From: Parelaphostrongylus tenuis
Lineage: Eukaryota; Nematoda; Chromadorea; Rhabditida; Metastrongylidae
DNA: 64,000 nt
Reading direction: 5' to 3'
NCBI GenBank assembly: GCA_019055375.1
Contig: JAHQIW010001404.1
Location: forward strand, 124,001-188,000
Shown: one piece after another, positions 47,341-56,994 of the stretch
How positions within the stretch are numbered: position 1 is the stretch's first letter
Layout: every line of letters starts with the position of its first letter
Notes under the pieces: model-generated
The model's input: only the letters and a program-made list of their open reading frames with translations
The model's database searches: none
Told to the model about the DNA's origin: nothing
Program-made: the position numbers and the translations under genes

Positions 47341-47699
47341 GCAGCGCTCTTACAGGTCCGCCACTACACAAGTGCCATAGCCTTTCGAGGACCAGTGTTG
47401 ATAGGCAGATAGCGTCACGCAGTCGCTTTCCAATGAGACGCAACGCTGGCATTATCTGTGCAAGCTTTTCTGGTCGTCTGCCTACTTTTCCACGAGACGC
47501 GAAGCCACCATTACTGTACCAGAGCGAAATTTGATGTCGCGTGTTGTGAATCTAAATGACTATCATGGCTCTTAAAGGGTTAACATACCTCGTGAACTGC
47601 TCAAAATTTCTCATCAGATCACATATTGTTTTGAGTGAGGTCTATGATAATATTCCACTGTGAAAAGTGTGATCCATTTTATCAGTCATGGGCGATTGG

Positions 47700-47930
47700 T
47701 TGTTGGTCACTGCGACGCTGGGAACTTCATCACCTGACATGCGGTGATTTTGTAAATAATTCGGCGTCGATTCATATATATAAGGGGTGTATTCCCTTGC
47801 AGGAGAGTGTGTGAAGCGAAATGCACCGTGCTACTGATGAGTTTGTAAGGTCGAAACACGTGCCTTGCACAAAATAAGTGGCATAAAATGCCTCATGAAG
47901 AGCTCAAGATATGTTATCGGGTTGCAACGA
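47700..47930 (+). mobile_element. Family-3 element with hammerhead-like motif
   Basis: The upstream block (ATAATTCGGCGTCGATTC, ATATATATAAGG) is followed by GTGCTACTGATGAG, a weak stem II, CGAAACACGTGCC and TAAGTGGC, then CAAGATATGTTATCGGG. The core is intact at 47834-47857; stem II pairs poorly and the cleavage region is degraded. Related to 36022-36080. Confidence 0.5.
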
Positions 47931-49770
47931 TAACGTTTCTGCTTGTAGTCGAAATATCACTGTATGATACCTAAAAATCCGCTGTTAGGTTCAAAGAACG
48001 CACTCCAGAATCAAAACGTCGTCATTTTGTTCGCCAGTGAAACGTAATATGAAGGTTGTCTCGCAAATCCAGCATCGAAGGTGGTATTTCTTATGTTATC
48101 GAATGATCATAAACACATAGAGTTAGAAAGAGTAGATAAATGTTATACAACAGCTGATAATATATTACTCTTTTCTACGATAAGGTTATCTCGTTGGAGC
48201 ATGAGAGATTTGCTGACACATGGATGCTCTCTGTCATTGAAAACCCTTTATATAAGCCTATTATGTGGTATTCCGTCATACAGTGATATGTTTCTCAGAG
48301 CCCTAATTCACCCGAAATTCACAGGTTTCCATTGTATCACGCGTAGATGCAAAATTCCCAGTGCGTGCGACACACGACGTCGCGAGCGGTGGCAGACATA
48401 TGGGCTACTTGAGATTCAACGATTACTTCGCAGACGGCATTCCTGCCTAAAGGCGGTGATTGAGAAACTATTGTAAGTATCGTTTGGCATCTTAGCAGTA
48501 TATCTTCTGCAAGAACTTGCCTTGTTGGCATACCAAGGACCTTTACTGAAGCGCTACCAATCAAGCAAGCAAGATGATGACATGGATTAGCTAATTTGAT
48601 CACGTGTAAACCGTGTCAGTTGTCATGTAATTCGCAGAGTATGTCATCTGCTCTTGTATTGATCTCTAGCTTCCGTCTCTGCGACTCGAAAAATCACATT
48701 AGTAAAGAGCAGATAGTTCGTTTGTATAAATGAAAAGAATTGAAGACAGATAAGCGGAGTGAACACTGAACCGGACTTCAAAGAATGGGAGTGTGGTTAT
48801 CGATGACTACCCGTCCGATGAGCGGACGTGTTCGTGGCTGATATCAACCGCCTGTGTTTGCAAAAGAATTAGCTTCAAGGGTTCGTTATAGACTTTGCGG
48901 AGGTCACAGTGTTGACAGCAAACCACGAACACAGACGATGAGACGAGAGAGAAAGGAATAGCAATTGTGGTGTGACCGCACTAGCACTGAAGACACGTCA
49001 TCCAAGTACATGAGTGAGGGAGCATGATCTAAAAACACTCAAAAGACCTACATCTCGAAGTTTTCACAAATTAGAATATTTGATCTGGATATGTTGTAAG
49101 TAAAATAAAATAATGCTAGCATGATATATTAATAGTAGAGGACTAGAGAGTTGTCAGATAGATACAACTTGCTTCCTACCATTTTTTAGATTATTTTAGA
49201 ATAAATCTTAAAATCTGAAGGATGAAAACTTACTGTTTGCATTCCAAGACGTGATACAAATACCTGAGCTGCACCTCTGCTGCTGCAATGCCAGAAACCG
49301 TATCACGAACAGTAGGCATTTCACTACAGATCACAGAAACGGGCAAAGCGACACCGCTGACCGTGAAGTTTCTACTGCGAGATGCAGAGTTTTTGTGATT
49401 TTGTTGTCAGTTTGAAATGAAACATTCCGCCAAGTAAAATTCTGGAGTTCATCTCTTTTATTATTGCGCTCTTAAGAACCCGAAATCTCCTCATCAAAAG
49501 CTTCGCACCATACCTGAAGCTCTGAAAAAAGTGGCAAAGGTTGTATTCGATAAAGATAAATTCTCTATCTACTAATTTTCAAATCACACCAAAGAAGCAA
49601 TTGGTATCAGAGTGATAGACTTTTTGGCAACTCTTTCAATGTTAAAGACGTTCCTACGAAGTGGATTTAGTATCATAATCAGTTTTTTCAAGCTATCAAA
49701 TGACAATAAAACACAAATAAATTAATTGCCAAGTGTTCAGTGATAACCAGAAATGATTCTTCTTCTCTTT
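47930..49770. other. Stretch without a supported gene
   Basis: The 131-codon frame at 48081-48476 overlaps an 88-codon minus-strand frame. The stretch 48190-48300 resembles a degraded R-B segment (compare 44450-44560). An inverted pair GTGTTCGTGG/CCACGAACAC lies at about 48828 and 48925. Nothing else was recognised. Confidence 0.4.
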
Positions 49771-49779
49771 CTTCTTAAG

Positions 49780-50990
49780 TGGCGCACGAGGTGTTGAATC
49801 CAAACTTTGTTCACACAATAGAACAGCTAACATTTCACCAGGTCGCCTTCGTGGGAACCTGGAAAAGTCAAAGTAGTTTACAATCCAGTCAGTCAAACAC
49901 TTCCATCACTTCTTTAGAGAAAATTGTCAAGCTTGAATTTCGATTGCATCAAGCACAAAGTCAGTTTTTAACATATTCACCACTTTTTTCTATTATATGT
50001 CTTTCCACTGAATGAGCAGGTGAAGAACAACGGAAGGGTAATCACATAGACCAGAAGTGCACTATACTCATCAAAGCAACAGTCTTATATACTGACTCAT
50101 ATCACGGGTGATTATATGCATTCATCCCTGCTGTTCTAGCTGGATTGGTCGTGTTTATCCAGAACGCCTCAAAATATATTTCGCGCTGATGTTTTTTTCT
50201 CCTGCCCAAGGGTGGTGACCTCTATATCACATACTCCGGCATGCTTTTGGGCTCTATGTATACCTAGCGTTTTTTCTAGAATGGCGTATGTCAGCTGGAT
50301 GTTCTTCTATGCGAGCATAGAGCGGCCTATCAGTTTCGCCGACAAATTCATCGTCGCACCCTTTGCAAGAGATTAGGCACACTGTGCCTACGCTCACGCA
50401 ATCACTGTCTCTGCCGTAAGAGCACATTCAGCAGTTTTTTGTTGTGCAGAGGCGGTCATATAAAGGATTACGAAGTAATTGGCGCCTAAGAGTATTTGAT
50501 AATTTTTCTGTTACTGATACCAGATGCTCAAAACCTGCTCTTTTCAAACAACGTTTTGTAGCCGTACTTACCTCATTTGAAAAGAACGGGAGGATAAACG
50601 GGATCCTACTTTATTTGGAACTTTCGTGTAAGGATATGTTGTTTCCTCTAAACCTAAGGCGGGGTTACAAAGCTATAGCCATCAGAAATGGCTATTTTCC
50701 GAGCTAGGTTTTCGGATTCTCTTCTCTGCTCCTCTCCAGTGAACACACGGCGGCTGCTCGAAACATGTTTTTTCCTGACGCCTTCTTCTTATGCGAGGGG
50801 TGAAAAGAGAAATAGTGAACCTGAATATTCTAATTACATGGTTTTCGGTACCACTTTGTAATACAGCCTTTATCTCTTGAGTTTGTTTGTACGTTCAAAA
50901 AGGAAGCCAAATATCCTTTGATGTCTCACGGGTGACTTTTGTATACCCTGACTGTTCACCTAGCATCTGAAACATCTGTCTAGCTCTCCT
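49780..50990 (-). mobile_element. Penelope-like element relic B
   Basis: Collinear with relic A. The minus strand has an RT tail near 50870-50730, then pieces such as PFILPFFSNEVSTATKRCLK, RRQLLRNPLYDRL, YGRDSDCVSVGTVCLISC, CDDEFVGETDRPLYARIEEH, with stops and shifts. The GIY and YIG boxes read TVCL and FVG. The 3' end reaches 49780, where the hammerhead-like motif has decayed (CACGAA for CTGAAGA). Confidence 0.75.
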
Positions 50991-50999
50991 TGAGTCGAA

Positions 51000-51690
51000 C
51001 ACATGATCAAACAATCATCTACATTCCTACATTATGCTTGGGTGTTAAATAAAGTTTTATATTTAGAATTATAGCTTAATATAAGAATCATTTATAGAGC
51101 GGAATACCATGTCCGAATAATCGAGACTCGAGCAATCGAATTATTACTAAAATATCAAAAGAGAATAAACAGTATATTTTTTTGAATTTGGGTGCTAGGA
51201 GAGGAAAAGTACCAAAAAAATTACATCTCCGGATTTGCCGAAGTTTGAGCTATCTAATGATGCTAAGAATCTTGAGCGCTTGTTCTTTTTGCGATAAATA
51301 ATGTGATGGATCGAGCCGATACGGTAAGTCACCGGCACTGCCTTGGTATATTCAACTGTTCAACTATTTTTTTTTGCATTCGTTATTCATTAGTTTGTTT
51401 GTTGTTTTGTTTATTCATGTGATTATTATTTGAGGAATTCATAAATCAATATTCAGCATCGTTAAGTGATATGTAAGGTGTGATTTAGCAATATTCGCTT
51501 TGGGGGCGTTGATTTGAGCGAGATCTCCCGGGTTACTGAGAAAATTCAAGGAAATTCATCAGCCAAGTTAACTCTCGTCATGAGAAAGCGGCCTTTTGAA
51601 GTTCTCAAAGACTCTCTTCTGTGAAAGTACAAGTGGATGCCTTTCAGCTTTTCATCAACCAACTCTGGAACGATTTGCTTTATCTGTTTT
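51000..51690. other. Spacer with R-B-like remnants
   Basis: 51220-51260 (GCCGAAGTTTGAGCTATCTAATGATGCT) carries the recurrent motif of the R-B family; nothing coding is seen. Confidence 0.4.
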
Positions 51691-52490
51691 TTCGCTGCCT
51701 GCAGGTGAACAAATTGAATTTTATAAGCGTATGATCAAGTGACTGATGAGAACATGAAAGCTGAATAAATGCGATTTCTGATTCTTAGAAATACATTGCC
51801 ATAAATGTTTGACATTCAAAACTGTGTTCCCCTATTATCAATATGAAAGCACCCGTAACGTCGGCGCTTTCCTCGCTTGCGAAATTGTTATTATTGGGAA
51901 AATCACGGCTTATGTTGGAGGATCTGAGATGGCGAAATTCATATTCGAGTCAAGCCCACTGAGAAATTCGTGTATTCCCTGACAGTTACTTTTAAGTCAT
52001 CCCATTCATCTACATGTATCTCATTAGAAATTTAATATGCATGTGATCTTACTAATCGATTTCGTAGCAGCAGCTCTGTAGAAGATTTTTCTCTGACGAA
52101 TTTCACTCAGATTTACACGAGATGGAAACCTCTCTATCCTTTAGAAAGGCAAACAGCTGCCATTCTTTCGATAATTACTGAGAACGTGTTGCTACCTTAT
52201 TAGCTGGTTCAAAGAGGTGGAAAATTTAATTCAGTCCATACACATAGTACTTTTTAGTAGATTCAAAACCTCACTAAGATGGCGAGGCTTCCAACCGATA
52301 TCGCTATGACTTCGCTGCTGTCCACATTCTCGGCAGTGTTTGGATGTGAGTGTTGCTCGGAGGCTAGGGTTTGCAAAGAGGAATGTCACGATACTGCAAA
52401 AAGTTTCAGTATGAGGTAGATGATTGGGCCAAATAATCATTTTTGAGCCCCATGTCATGTGGTCTGTTGAAAAAAAAGCTGACTTATAGA

Positions 52491-52533
52491 GCCCGATACA
52501 CGTGTTTCAACTTTGCAGTCTCGTCAGTCGGGC
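52491..52533 (-). ncRNA. Type I hammerhead ribozyme, family 2
   Basis: Minus strand: stem I GCCCGA/TCGGGC (six pairs), core CTGACGA, stem II GACT/AGTT closing a GCAA tetraloop (one G-U pair), GAA, palindromic ACACGTGT, A at the cleavage site. Complete by eye. Confidence 0.88.
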
Positions 52534-52876
52534 AGTTACCCTTTCTCATCTTTTGCCTGTGTGGGTGCTCCAGTCATCACAGTGAGAGTTAGCGACGACG
52601 AGCGTTTTACACTCTATGTCCAGTGAAATTATCACCGAACGCAAAGTGTTGTACACTCGATTGCTGATGGCTAGTATAATCAATATGTCATATCTTTAGT
52701 CGTTTCGAGTGCTTTCTTAAGACCACAGCTCAAATTTCAATATGTCAAATAATCAAGCCACGAATGTCATGTGGTCTGTTAGAAAAGGGAAAGTGTAAAA
52801 CGTTCGTCGTCGCTAACTCTTAGTGCGTGGTCTGGAGCACCCACACAGGATTGGCAAAAGACGAGAAAGGGTAACT

Positions 52877-52919
52877 GCGCGACTGACGAGACTGAAAGGT
52901 TGAATCACGTGTATCGGGC
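52877..52919 (+). ncRNA. Hammerhead, family 2, degenerate
   Basis: Stem I GCGCGA/TCGGGC (one mismatch), CTGACGA, stem II GACT..GGTT with G-U pairs, GAA, then TCACGTGT: T replaces the A that pairs with the U beside the cleavage site. Probably inactive. Confidence 0.72.
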
Positions 52920-53401
52920 TCTATAATTCAGCCCTTTTTTAACAGACCACATGACATGCGTGGCTAAAAAATGATTATTTGGCATTATTTATTGTAGTGA
53001 GCACTAAGAAGTTGAATGCCACCACCTTCACATCTGTGTCTGTTGCGATGATTTACGCTACCAAAACCAATGTTGCATTTCGGTTTCCCGACATTGCAAC
53101 TAGGAAGAGGCAAGCTCTGTCGTTTGTAGAACGTCCTGTGAAGCAGGAAGTGAGTTTAGGTTCTGAAAATTTGGTTTTTTCTGACTTACTCATAAATTAA
53201 TTGAGGTGGGAAATCTAAAAGGCTTCAGCCTTTTAGTGGCTACGTGAAGCTGCATCGCAAAGCATGCTTTGACTGAAAGCACTTTAAGGCATATCTTTTC
53301 CTTCGAGTGTTTTCTTAAGACCACAGCTCAAATTTCAATATGCCTGGTAATCATTATTTGAGCCACTGTCAGTGGTCTGTTAATGAGGGCTGACTTATAG
53401 A

Positions 53402-53444
53402 GCCCGATACACGTGTTTCGATCTTGCGATCTCGTCAGTCGGGC
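53402..53444 (-). ncRNA. Type I hammerhead ribozyme, family 2, best example
   Basis: Minus strand: stem I GCCCGA with TCGGGC (six Watson-Crick pairs), CTGACGA, stem II GATC/GATC closed by GCAA (a GNRA tetraloop), GAA, ACACGTGT (self-complementary, two or three pairs as stem III), and A at 53408 as the cleavage base of a GUA triplet. Every invariant position is present. The very short stem III is the form reported for PLE and retrozyme hammerheads, which tend to act as dimers. Confidence 0.92.
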
Positions 53445-53666
53445 AGTTGCCCTCTCTCGTCTTTTGCCAATCTCTGTGGGTGCTAATCTCTCGAAAGAAA
53501 GGATATGATATATTGAATATACTAGCCACGAGCATTCGAGTGTACAATACTCTGTGTTTGGTGAGTTTTTTACCGGACATAGAGTGTAAATCGTACGTCG
53601 TCGCTAACTCTTATTGTGGGGACTGGAGCACCCACAGAGATTAGCAGAAGACGAGAAAGGGCAACT

Positions 53667-53709
53667 GCGCGACTGACGAGATCGCAAGATCGAAGCACGT
53701 GTATCGGGC
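53667..53709 (+). ncRNA. Hammerhead, family 2, near-intact
   Basis: Stem I GCGCGA/TCGGGC has one G-G mismatch. CTGACGA, a perfect GATC-GCAA-GATC stem II and GAA follow, then GCACGTGT, so a G-U pair replaces A-U next to the GUA site. Activity is possible but likely reduced. Confidence 0.82.
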
Positions 53710-54246
53710 TCTATAAGTCAGCCCTCATTAACAGACCACTGACATGCGTGGCTCAAATAATGGTTACCAGGCACTTTCAGACAATTTTTACCAGTTAAAA
53801 AAATTGCTATATAGGTCTTTGGTACTCCTAAGCGCCAAGGCTGTAGCGTTTTTCTTCCTGATTCCTTAAACTACTTTATCTTGAGTCAACACATTGCTAA
53901 GATCAATTAAGATCCATGTTCATGTTTGTAAGCTGTCAGTGCAAAAGATACCAACAGCGATTCTCTGATATTGAACATTCGGCAGAAATATTTAAAGCAG
54001 ATTTATAATAGAAACTGGAATGAAAGCACATACGTACAAACTACTTCTCGTTTGAAAAACAATCTAGTGAATCAGTATCTTCTTCTGTTTAGCCGCTCCG
54101 AGGTGTTAGTAATATGATTTATTGAATATCAGCGAAACATATAACAATACAATTCAAAAGATCGACTGTTTTTGAAACCCCCAAAAAACATTCAATATAA
54201 TTCCAAAAAAGAATGTTTTAAGCTCAAAAAGGGGTTGGTACGCCCA

Positions 54247-54294
54247 GGGTCATACACCGGTGTTTCGGAGGTTCGTCCTCCTCATCAGTGACCC
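54247..54294 (-). ncRNA. Type I hammerhead ribozyme, family 1
   Basis: Minus strand: stem I GGGTCA/TGACCC (six pairs), CTGATGA, stem II GGAGG/CCTCC around ACGAA, GAA, palindromic ACACCGGTGT, A at the cleavage position (plus-strand T at 54253). Complete. Confidence 0.92.
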
Positions 54295-54520
54295 CCGCCC
54301 CACATTCAGCCCTGCATTGAAGCAAGGAGGGAGGCGTATGTGGTGATGGCACAGTGTACTATGACACTGTACCATCACCACCTCTCAGTCGGTAGATTTT
54401 TGCTGTTAGATCAAAACTAATTCAAAAGATCGACTGTTTTTGAAACCCCAAAAAAAAACATTCAATATTCACCACATACGCCTCCCTCCTTGCTTCAATG
54501 CAGGGCTGAATGTGGGGCGG

Positions 54521-54568
54521 GGGTCACTGATGAGGAGGACGAACCTCCGGAACACCGGTGTATGACCC
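54521..54568 (+). ncRNA. Hammerhead, family 1, core mutated
   Basis: Same as 54789-54836 except that the core GAA reads GGA. The second core base after stem II is essential, so this copy should be inactive. Confidence 0.82.
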
Positions 54569-54788
54569 TGGGCGTACCAACCCTTTTTGAGCTTAAATCA
54601 TTCTTTTTTGGGATTATATTGAATGTTTTTTTGGGGGTTTCAAAAACAGTCGATCTTTTGAGTTAGTTTTGATCTAACAGCAAAAATCTATCGACTGAGA
54701 GGTGGTGATGGTACAGTGTCATAGTACACTGTGCCATCACCACATACGCCTCCCTCCTTGCTTCAATGCAGGGCTGAATGTGGGGCGG

Positions 54789-54836
54789 GGGTCACTGATG
54801 AGGAGGACGAACCTCCGAAACACCGGTGTATGACCC
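54789..54836 (+). ncRNA. Type I hammerhead ribozyme, family 1
   Basis: Stem I GGGTCA/TGACCC, CTGATGA, GGAGG-ACGAA-CCTCC, GAA, ACACCGGTGT, A54830. All pairs are Watson-Crick and all core bases are present. Confidence 0.92.
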
Positions 54837-54934
54837 TGGGCGTACCAACCCCTTTTTGAGCTTAAATCATTCTTTTTTGAAATTATATAACAATACATTT
54901 AATAATGCAGCACGAATATTACCACAGTCGTGGT

Positions 54935-54971
54935 GGCTTACATTTCGGCAAGTTTCGCCATCTTCAGAGCC
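54935..54971 (-). ncRNA. Hammerhead-like motif at PLE 3' end
   Basis: Minus strand: GGCT / CTGAAGA / TGGCGAAACTTGCC / GAA / AT GT A / AGCC. Stem I has four pairs and stem II GGC/GCC is preceded by one unpaired base. Stem III is two pairs with no loop, workable only as a dimer. The layout matches hammerhead motifs known from Penelope-like elements. Confidence 0.55.
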
Positions 54972-55206
54972 TGGAAAGGTCAAATTGATTCGCAAGTTAT
55001 TAAATCAAAGGCCTTCATACCCTAGCAGAAAACGTAGGAGATAAATTTTTGGGTCACCTAGGAATAACTTCATTTCAAAAACACTCACCTCTTAGATGTT
55101 TTAGGTCTTTCAATTAGTCATTGAAGACCTGCCACTTCGAGTCCGTGACAATGTGAGACTGTGCCTGGCTCAGGTCGGGAATATCAGCCTGAGGTATGGT
55201 GCCAGG

Positions 55207-55960
55207 TCACGCGTTATTATGAGGCATTCCTCTTTGCGGTTCACTTTTTGGGCCTTTGCTATGTATCCAAAAGGCTTCCAAAGTTTTGCGCGTGGATGTT
55301 TTCGATTCCTGTGCAAGGACTGTGAATTTGACTTCAAAATCTGCTCCTTCATGCTTTTGTTCCTTATGCGTGCCTAGTGGGGTTTTTGGGTAGCAGTTAC
55401 GTTTCCCAGCTAGGTGCTCTTTTACGCGGATGCAGAATGGTCTACCCGTTTCGTCGATATATTCATCCCCGCAACCCTCGCAAGAGATCAGGTAAATTGT
55501 ACCTGACCTCATGCAGTCGCCGTCTCTGCCGTTCGGGCAAACTTTGCAGTCGCTGGTTTCGCAGAGACGATCATACAGCCGGTTGCGGACTAATTGGCGT
55601 TTTAGTGCTTTTGGTGGTATCTCAACTACTGCTACCGAATTATCTAAACCTGCTCTTTTTGAGCAGCGTTTAATAGCTGCACTCACTTCGTTGGAAATAA
55701 AAGGCAGGATGAATGGAACTTTATCCTCGCTAGACCTTCCGTGTAGGGGTGCCGATTTTACCATAAATTTAGCCCGAGAAGCTTCTATCGTGTTCTAGCC
55801 ATTAGAGATGGCTATTTTTCGTGCCAAGCTCAGGACTCTACCTTGTGTTCTTTTCCTGTGCACACATTAGTAGCTGTTCGAGACATGTTTTTTATAAGTG
55901 CGCATTTTGTGTACGAGGGATGGGCGGATAGGTAGTGAACCAGGATGTTTTTGTTGCTTG
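55207..55960 (-). pseudogene. PLE reverse transcriptase tail and GIY-YIG endonuclease
   Basis: The longest open piece is 185 codons (55764-55207). The RT tail reads HYLSAHPSYTKCALIKNM, then CTGKEHKVES and a stop at about 55830. The endonuclease piece has FISNEVSAAIKRCSKR, RRQ/KRQLVRNRLYDRL, CKVCPNGRDGDC, GTIYLISCEGCGDEYIDETG, RVKEHLAGK, TPLGTHKEQKHEG and LEAFWI. The order C..C, GIY-like, C..C, YIG-like, R, E is that of PLE endonucleases, which cut target DNA for reverse transcription. YID replaces YIG. It ends in the middle of the P..NR..EC-type tail. Best preserved of the three PLE copies; the rest of the RT is absent. Confidence 0.88.
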
Positions 55961-56227
55961 GTTTCATAACAATAACTCATAATAACGCGTGACCTGGCAC
56001 CATACCTCAGGCTGATTTTCCCGACCTGAGCCAGGCACAGTCTCACATTATCACAGACTCGAAGTGGCAGGTCTTCAATGATTAATTGAAAGACCTAGAA
56101 CATCTAAGAGGTGAGTGTTCTTGAAATGAAGTTATTCCTATGCGACCCAAAAATTTATCTCCTACGTTTTCTGCTAGGTTATGAAGGCCTTTGATTTAAT
56201 AACTTGCGAATCAATTTGACCTTTCCA

Positions 56228-56264
56228 GGCTCTGAAGATGGCGAACCTTGCCGAAACGTAAGCC
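56228..56264 (+). ncRNA. Hammerhead-like motif in inverted PLE end
   Basis: GGCT / CTGAAGA / TGGCGAACCTTGCC / GAA / AC GT A / AGCC: four-pair stem I, three-pair stem II after one unpaired base, two-pair stem III without loop, GUA site. It points away from the minus-strand partner at 54935-54971, so the PLE too has outward-facing copies at both ends. Confidence 0.58.
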
Positions 56265-56594
56265 ACCACTGACTGCTGTAATATTCCTGCTGCATTATTA
56301 ACTGTATTGTTATATGCTTCGCTGATATTCAATAAATCATACTACTAACACCTCGGAGCGGCTAAACAGAAGAAGATACTGATTTATTCAAACTATGCCG
56401 AGGTTAATAGATAGTCGGACCTGGAATCTAGTGAATCTTCTAGAATGAGTGTTCTACCATGATCTCGCTTTGATAGAAACCTTCAAAATCGACGATTTTT
56501 TTCTAAACGAGTTTTTCTTTTAATTTCTCCTAAGGTTAATTCGAATTTGAACTATCAGGTATTTAGAAAGGCCTTAACACTATGGCAACCACGA

Positions 56595-56715
56595 TGAAAA
56601 GTGGCGCTGCACGTGACGCTATTGCGCGGCGGGCTACAACGATAGTGTGGTGGTTCTATAATAAAATTCAAATTTCTGTCGTTACTAAAGAGAATTAATG
56701 CAAGCAAGTGCTAAA
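56595..56715 (+). repeat. Repeat R-D, degraded copy
   Basis: GCGCTGCACGTGACGCTATTGCGCGGCGGGCTACAACG and GTCGTTACTAAAG..AAAATATGATAC parallel 32045-32180. Confidence 0.45.
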
Positions 56716-56994
56716 ATATGATACATGAAATTCAACTAAGGCAATATGGTAAGAACAATGGAGACACCTACTACTAAGAAAGCACCAAGAGAAAAACCAG
56801 ATTTTTACGAAAAGGCGATATTTTGATCTTTTATTGAACATTTTTATGTCATTTCATCTATATTCAATCATGCTAGCTGTATTTATCTTTCATTCAACAA
56901 GTTAACAACAATTCGCGTTCATGCACTGCCGCAAATGAGTTATAGTTGATTAATCAATCACATTGATGTGGAATGCTGTGCAAAAGCACTTGCG

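Larger units (their letters stand above)
52428..52983. mobile_element. Hammerhead foldback, family 2, element A
   Basis: Inverted arms of about 200 bp (52428-52625 against 52785-52983). GCCAAATAATCATTTTT is mirrored by AAAATGATTATTTGGC, followed by CATGTCATGTGGTCTGTT in both. Each arm carries an outward hammerhead. The 160-bp centre (52709-52790) contains a copy of the sequence that flanks and begins element B (TTCTTAAGACCACAGCTC, CTCAAATTTCAATATG), which suggests template switching between copies. No target-site duplication was seen. Confidence 0.82.
53341..53773. mobile_element. Hammerhead foldback, family 2, element B
   Basis: Arms of about 145 bp (53341-53484 and 53627-53773): TGCCTGGTAATCATTATTTG is mirrored by CAAATAATGGTTACCAGGCA, then GTCAGTGGTCTGTTAATGAG in both. 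Both arms carry outward hammerheads. It lies in intron B/C of G3. Apart from the hammerhead core and the shared GGTCTGTT and GAGTTAGCGACGACG words the family is unrelated to family 1. Confidence 0.85.
52279..53965 (+). pseudogene. G3: third G paralogue, truncated and invaded
   Basis: Exon A 52279-52368 (ATG, hydrophobic start, then CECC; the donor has drifted to AGGGTTT). Exon B 52998-53149 is fully open with acceptor TTGTAG and donor GTGAGT (MIYATKTNVAFRFPDIATRK, ALSFVERPVK). Exon C is about 53815-53960 (QGCSVFLPDS, YFILSQ, then stops). Intron A/B contains hammerhead foldback 52428-52983 and intron B/C contains 53341-53773. The PLE composite starts about 110 bp after exon C. Exons D and E were not found. 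Dead, but exon B has kept its frame and both splice sites. Confidence 0.72.
54152..54884. mobile_element. Hammerhead foldback, family 1, with tandem unit (retrozyme-like)
   Basis: Flanked by ATATAACAATACA at 54139-54151 and 54885-54897, a 13-bp target-site duplication inside the PLE end. It contains one minus-strand unit (54152 to about 54440) and two plus-strand units head to tail. The two plus-strand hammerheads are 268 bp apart (cleavage bases 54562 and 54830). Each unit has a strong hairpin built from GTGGTGATGG and CCATCACCAC (54340-54381, 54702-54743), a GC-rich spacer, the hammerhead, and a tail with CGTACCAACCC and a run of A/T. A transcript cleaved at both plus-strand sites would yield a 268-nt RNA. 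Confidence 0.88.
54061..56437. mobile_element. Penelope-like insertion with 13-bp target-site duplication
   Basis: AATCTAGTGAATC occurs at both edges (54061-54073 and 56425-56437). Inside, the minus-strand PLE (55960-54885 plus its distal end 54138-54074) has an RT tail, a GIY-YIG domain and a 3' non-coding end. On its 5' side an inverted copy of that 3' end lies on the plus strand (55975-56424), so the endonuclease part is flanked by about 345-bp inverted repeats. The 3' end is split by a hammerhead foldback (54152-54884). The inverted arm is longer at its outer end (CTATGCCGAGGTTAATAG, ATAGTCGGACCTGG). The inverted terminal copy is a known habit of PLEs. 5'-truncated and non-autonomous. Confidence 0.88.

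Noticed and set aside
48081..48476. 131-codon plus-strand frame
   Set aside because: Overlaps R-B-like remnants, no motif, no start context, no paralogue.
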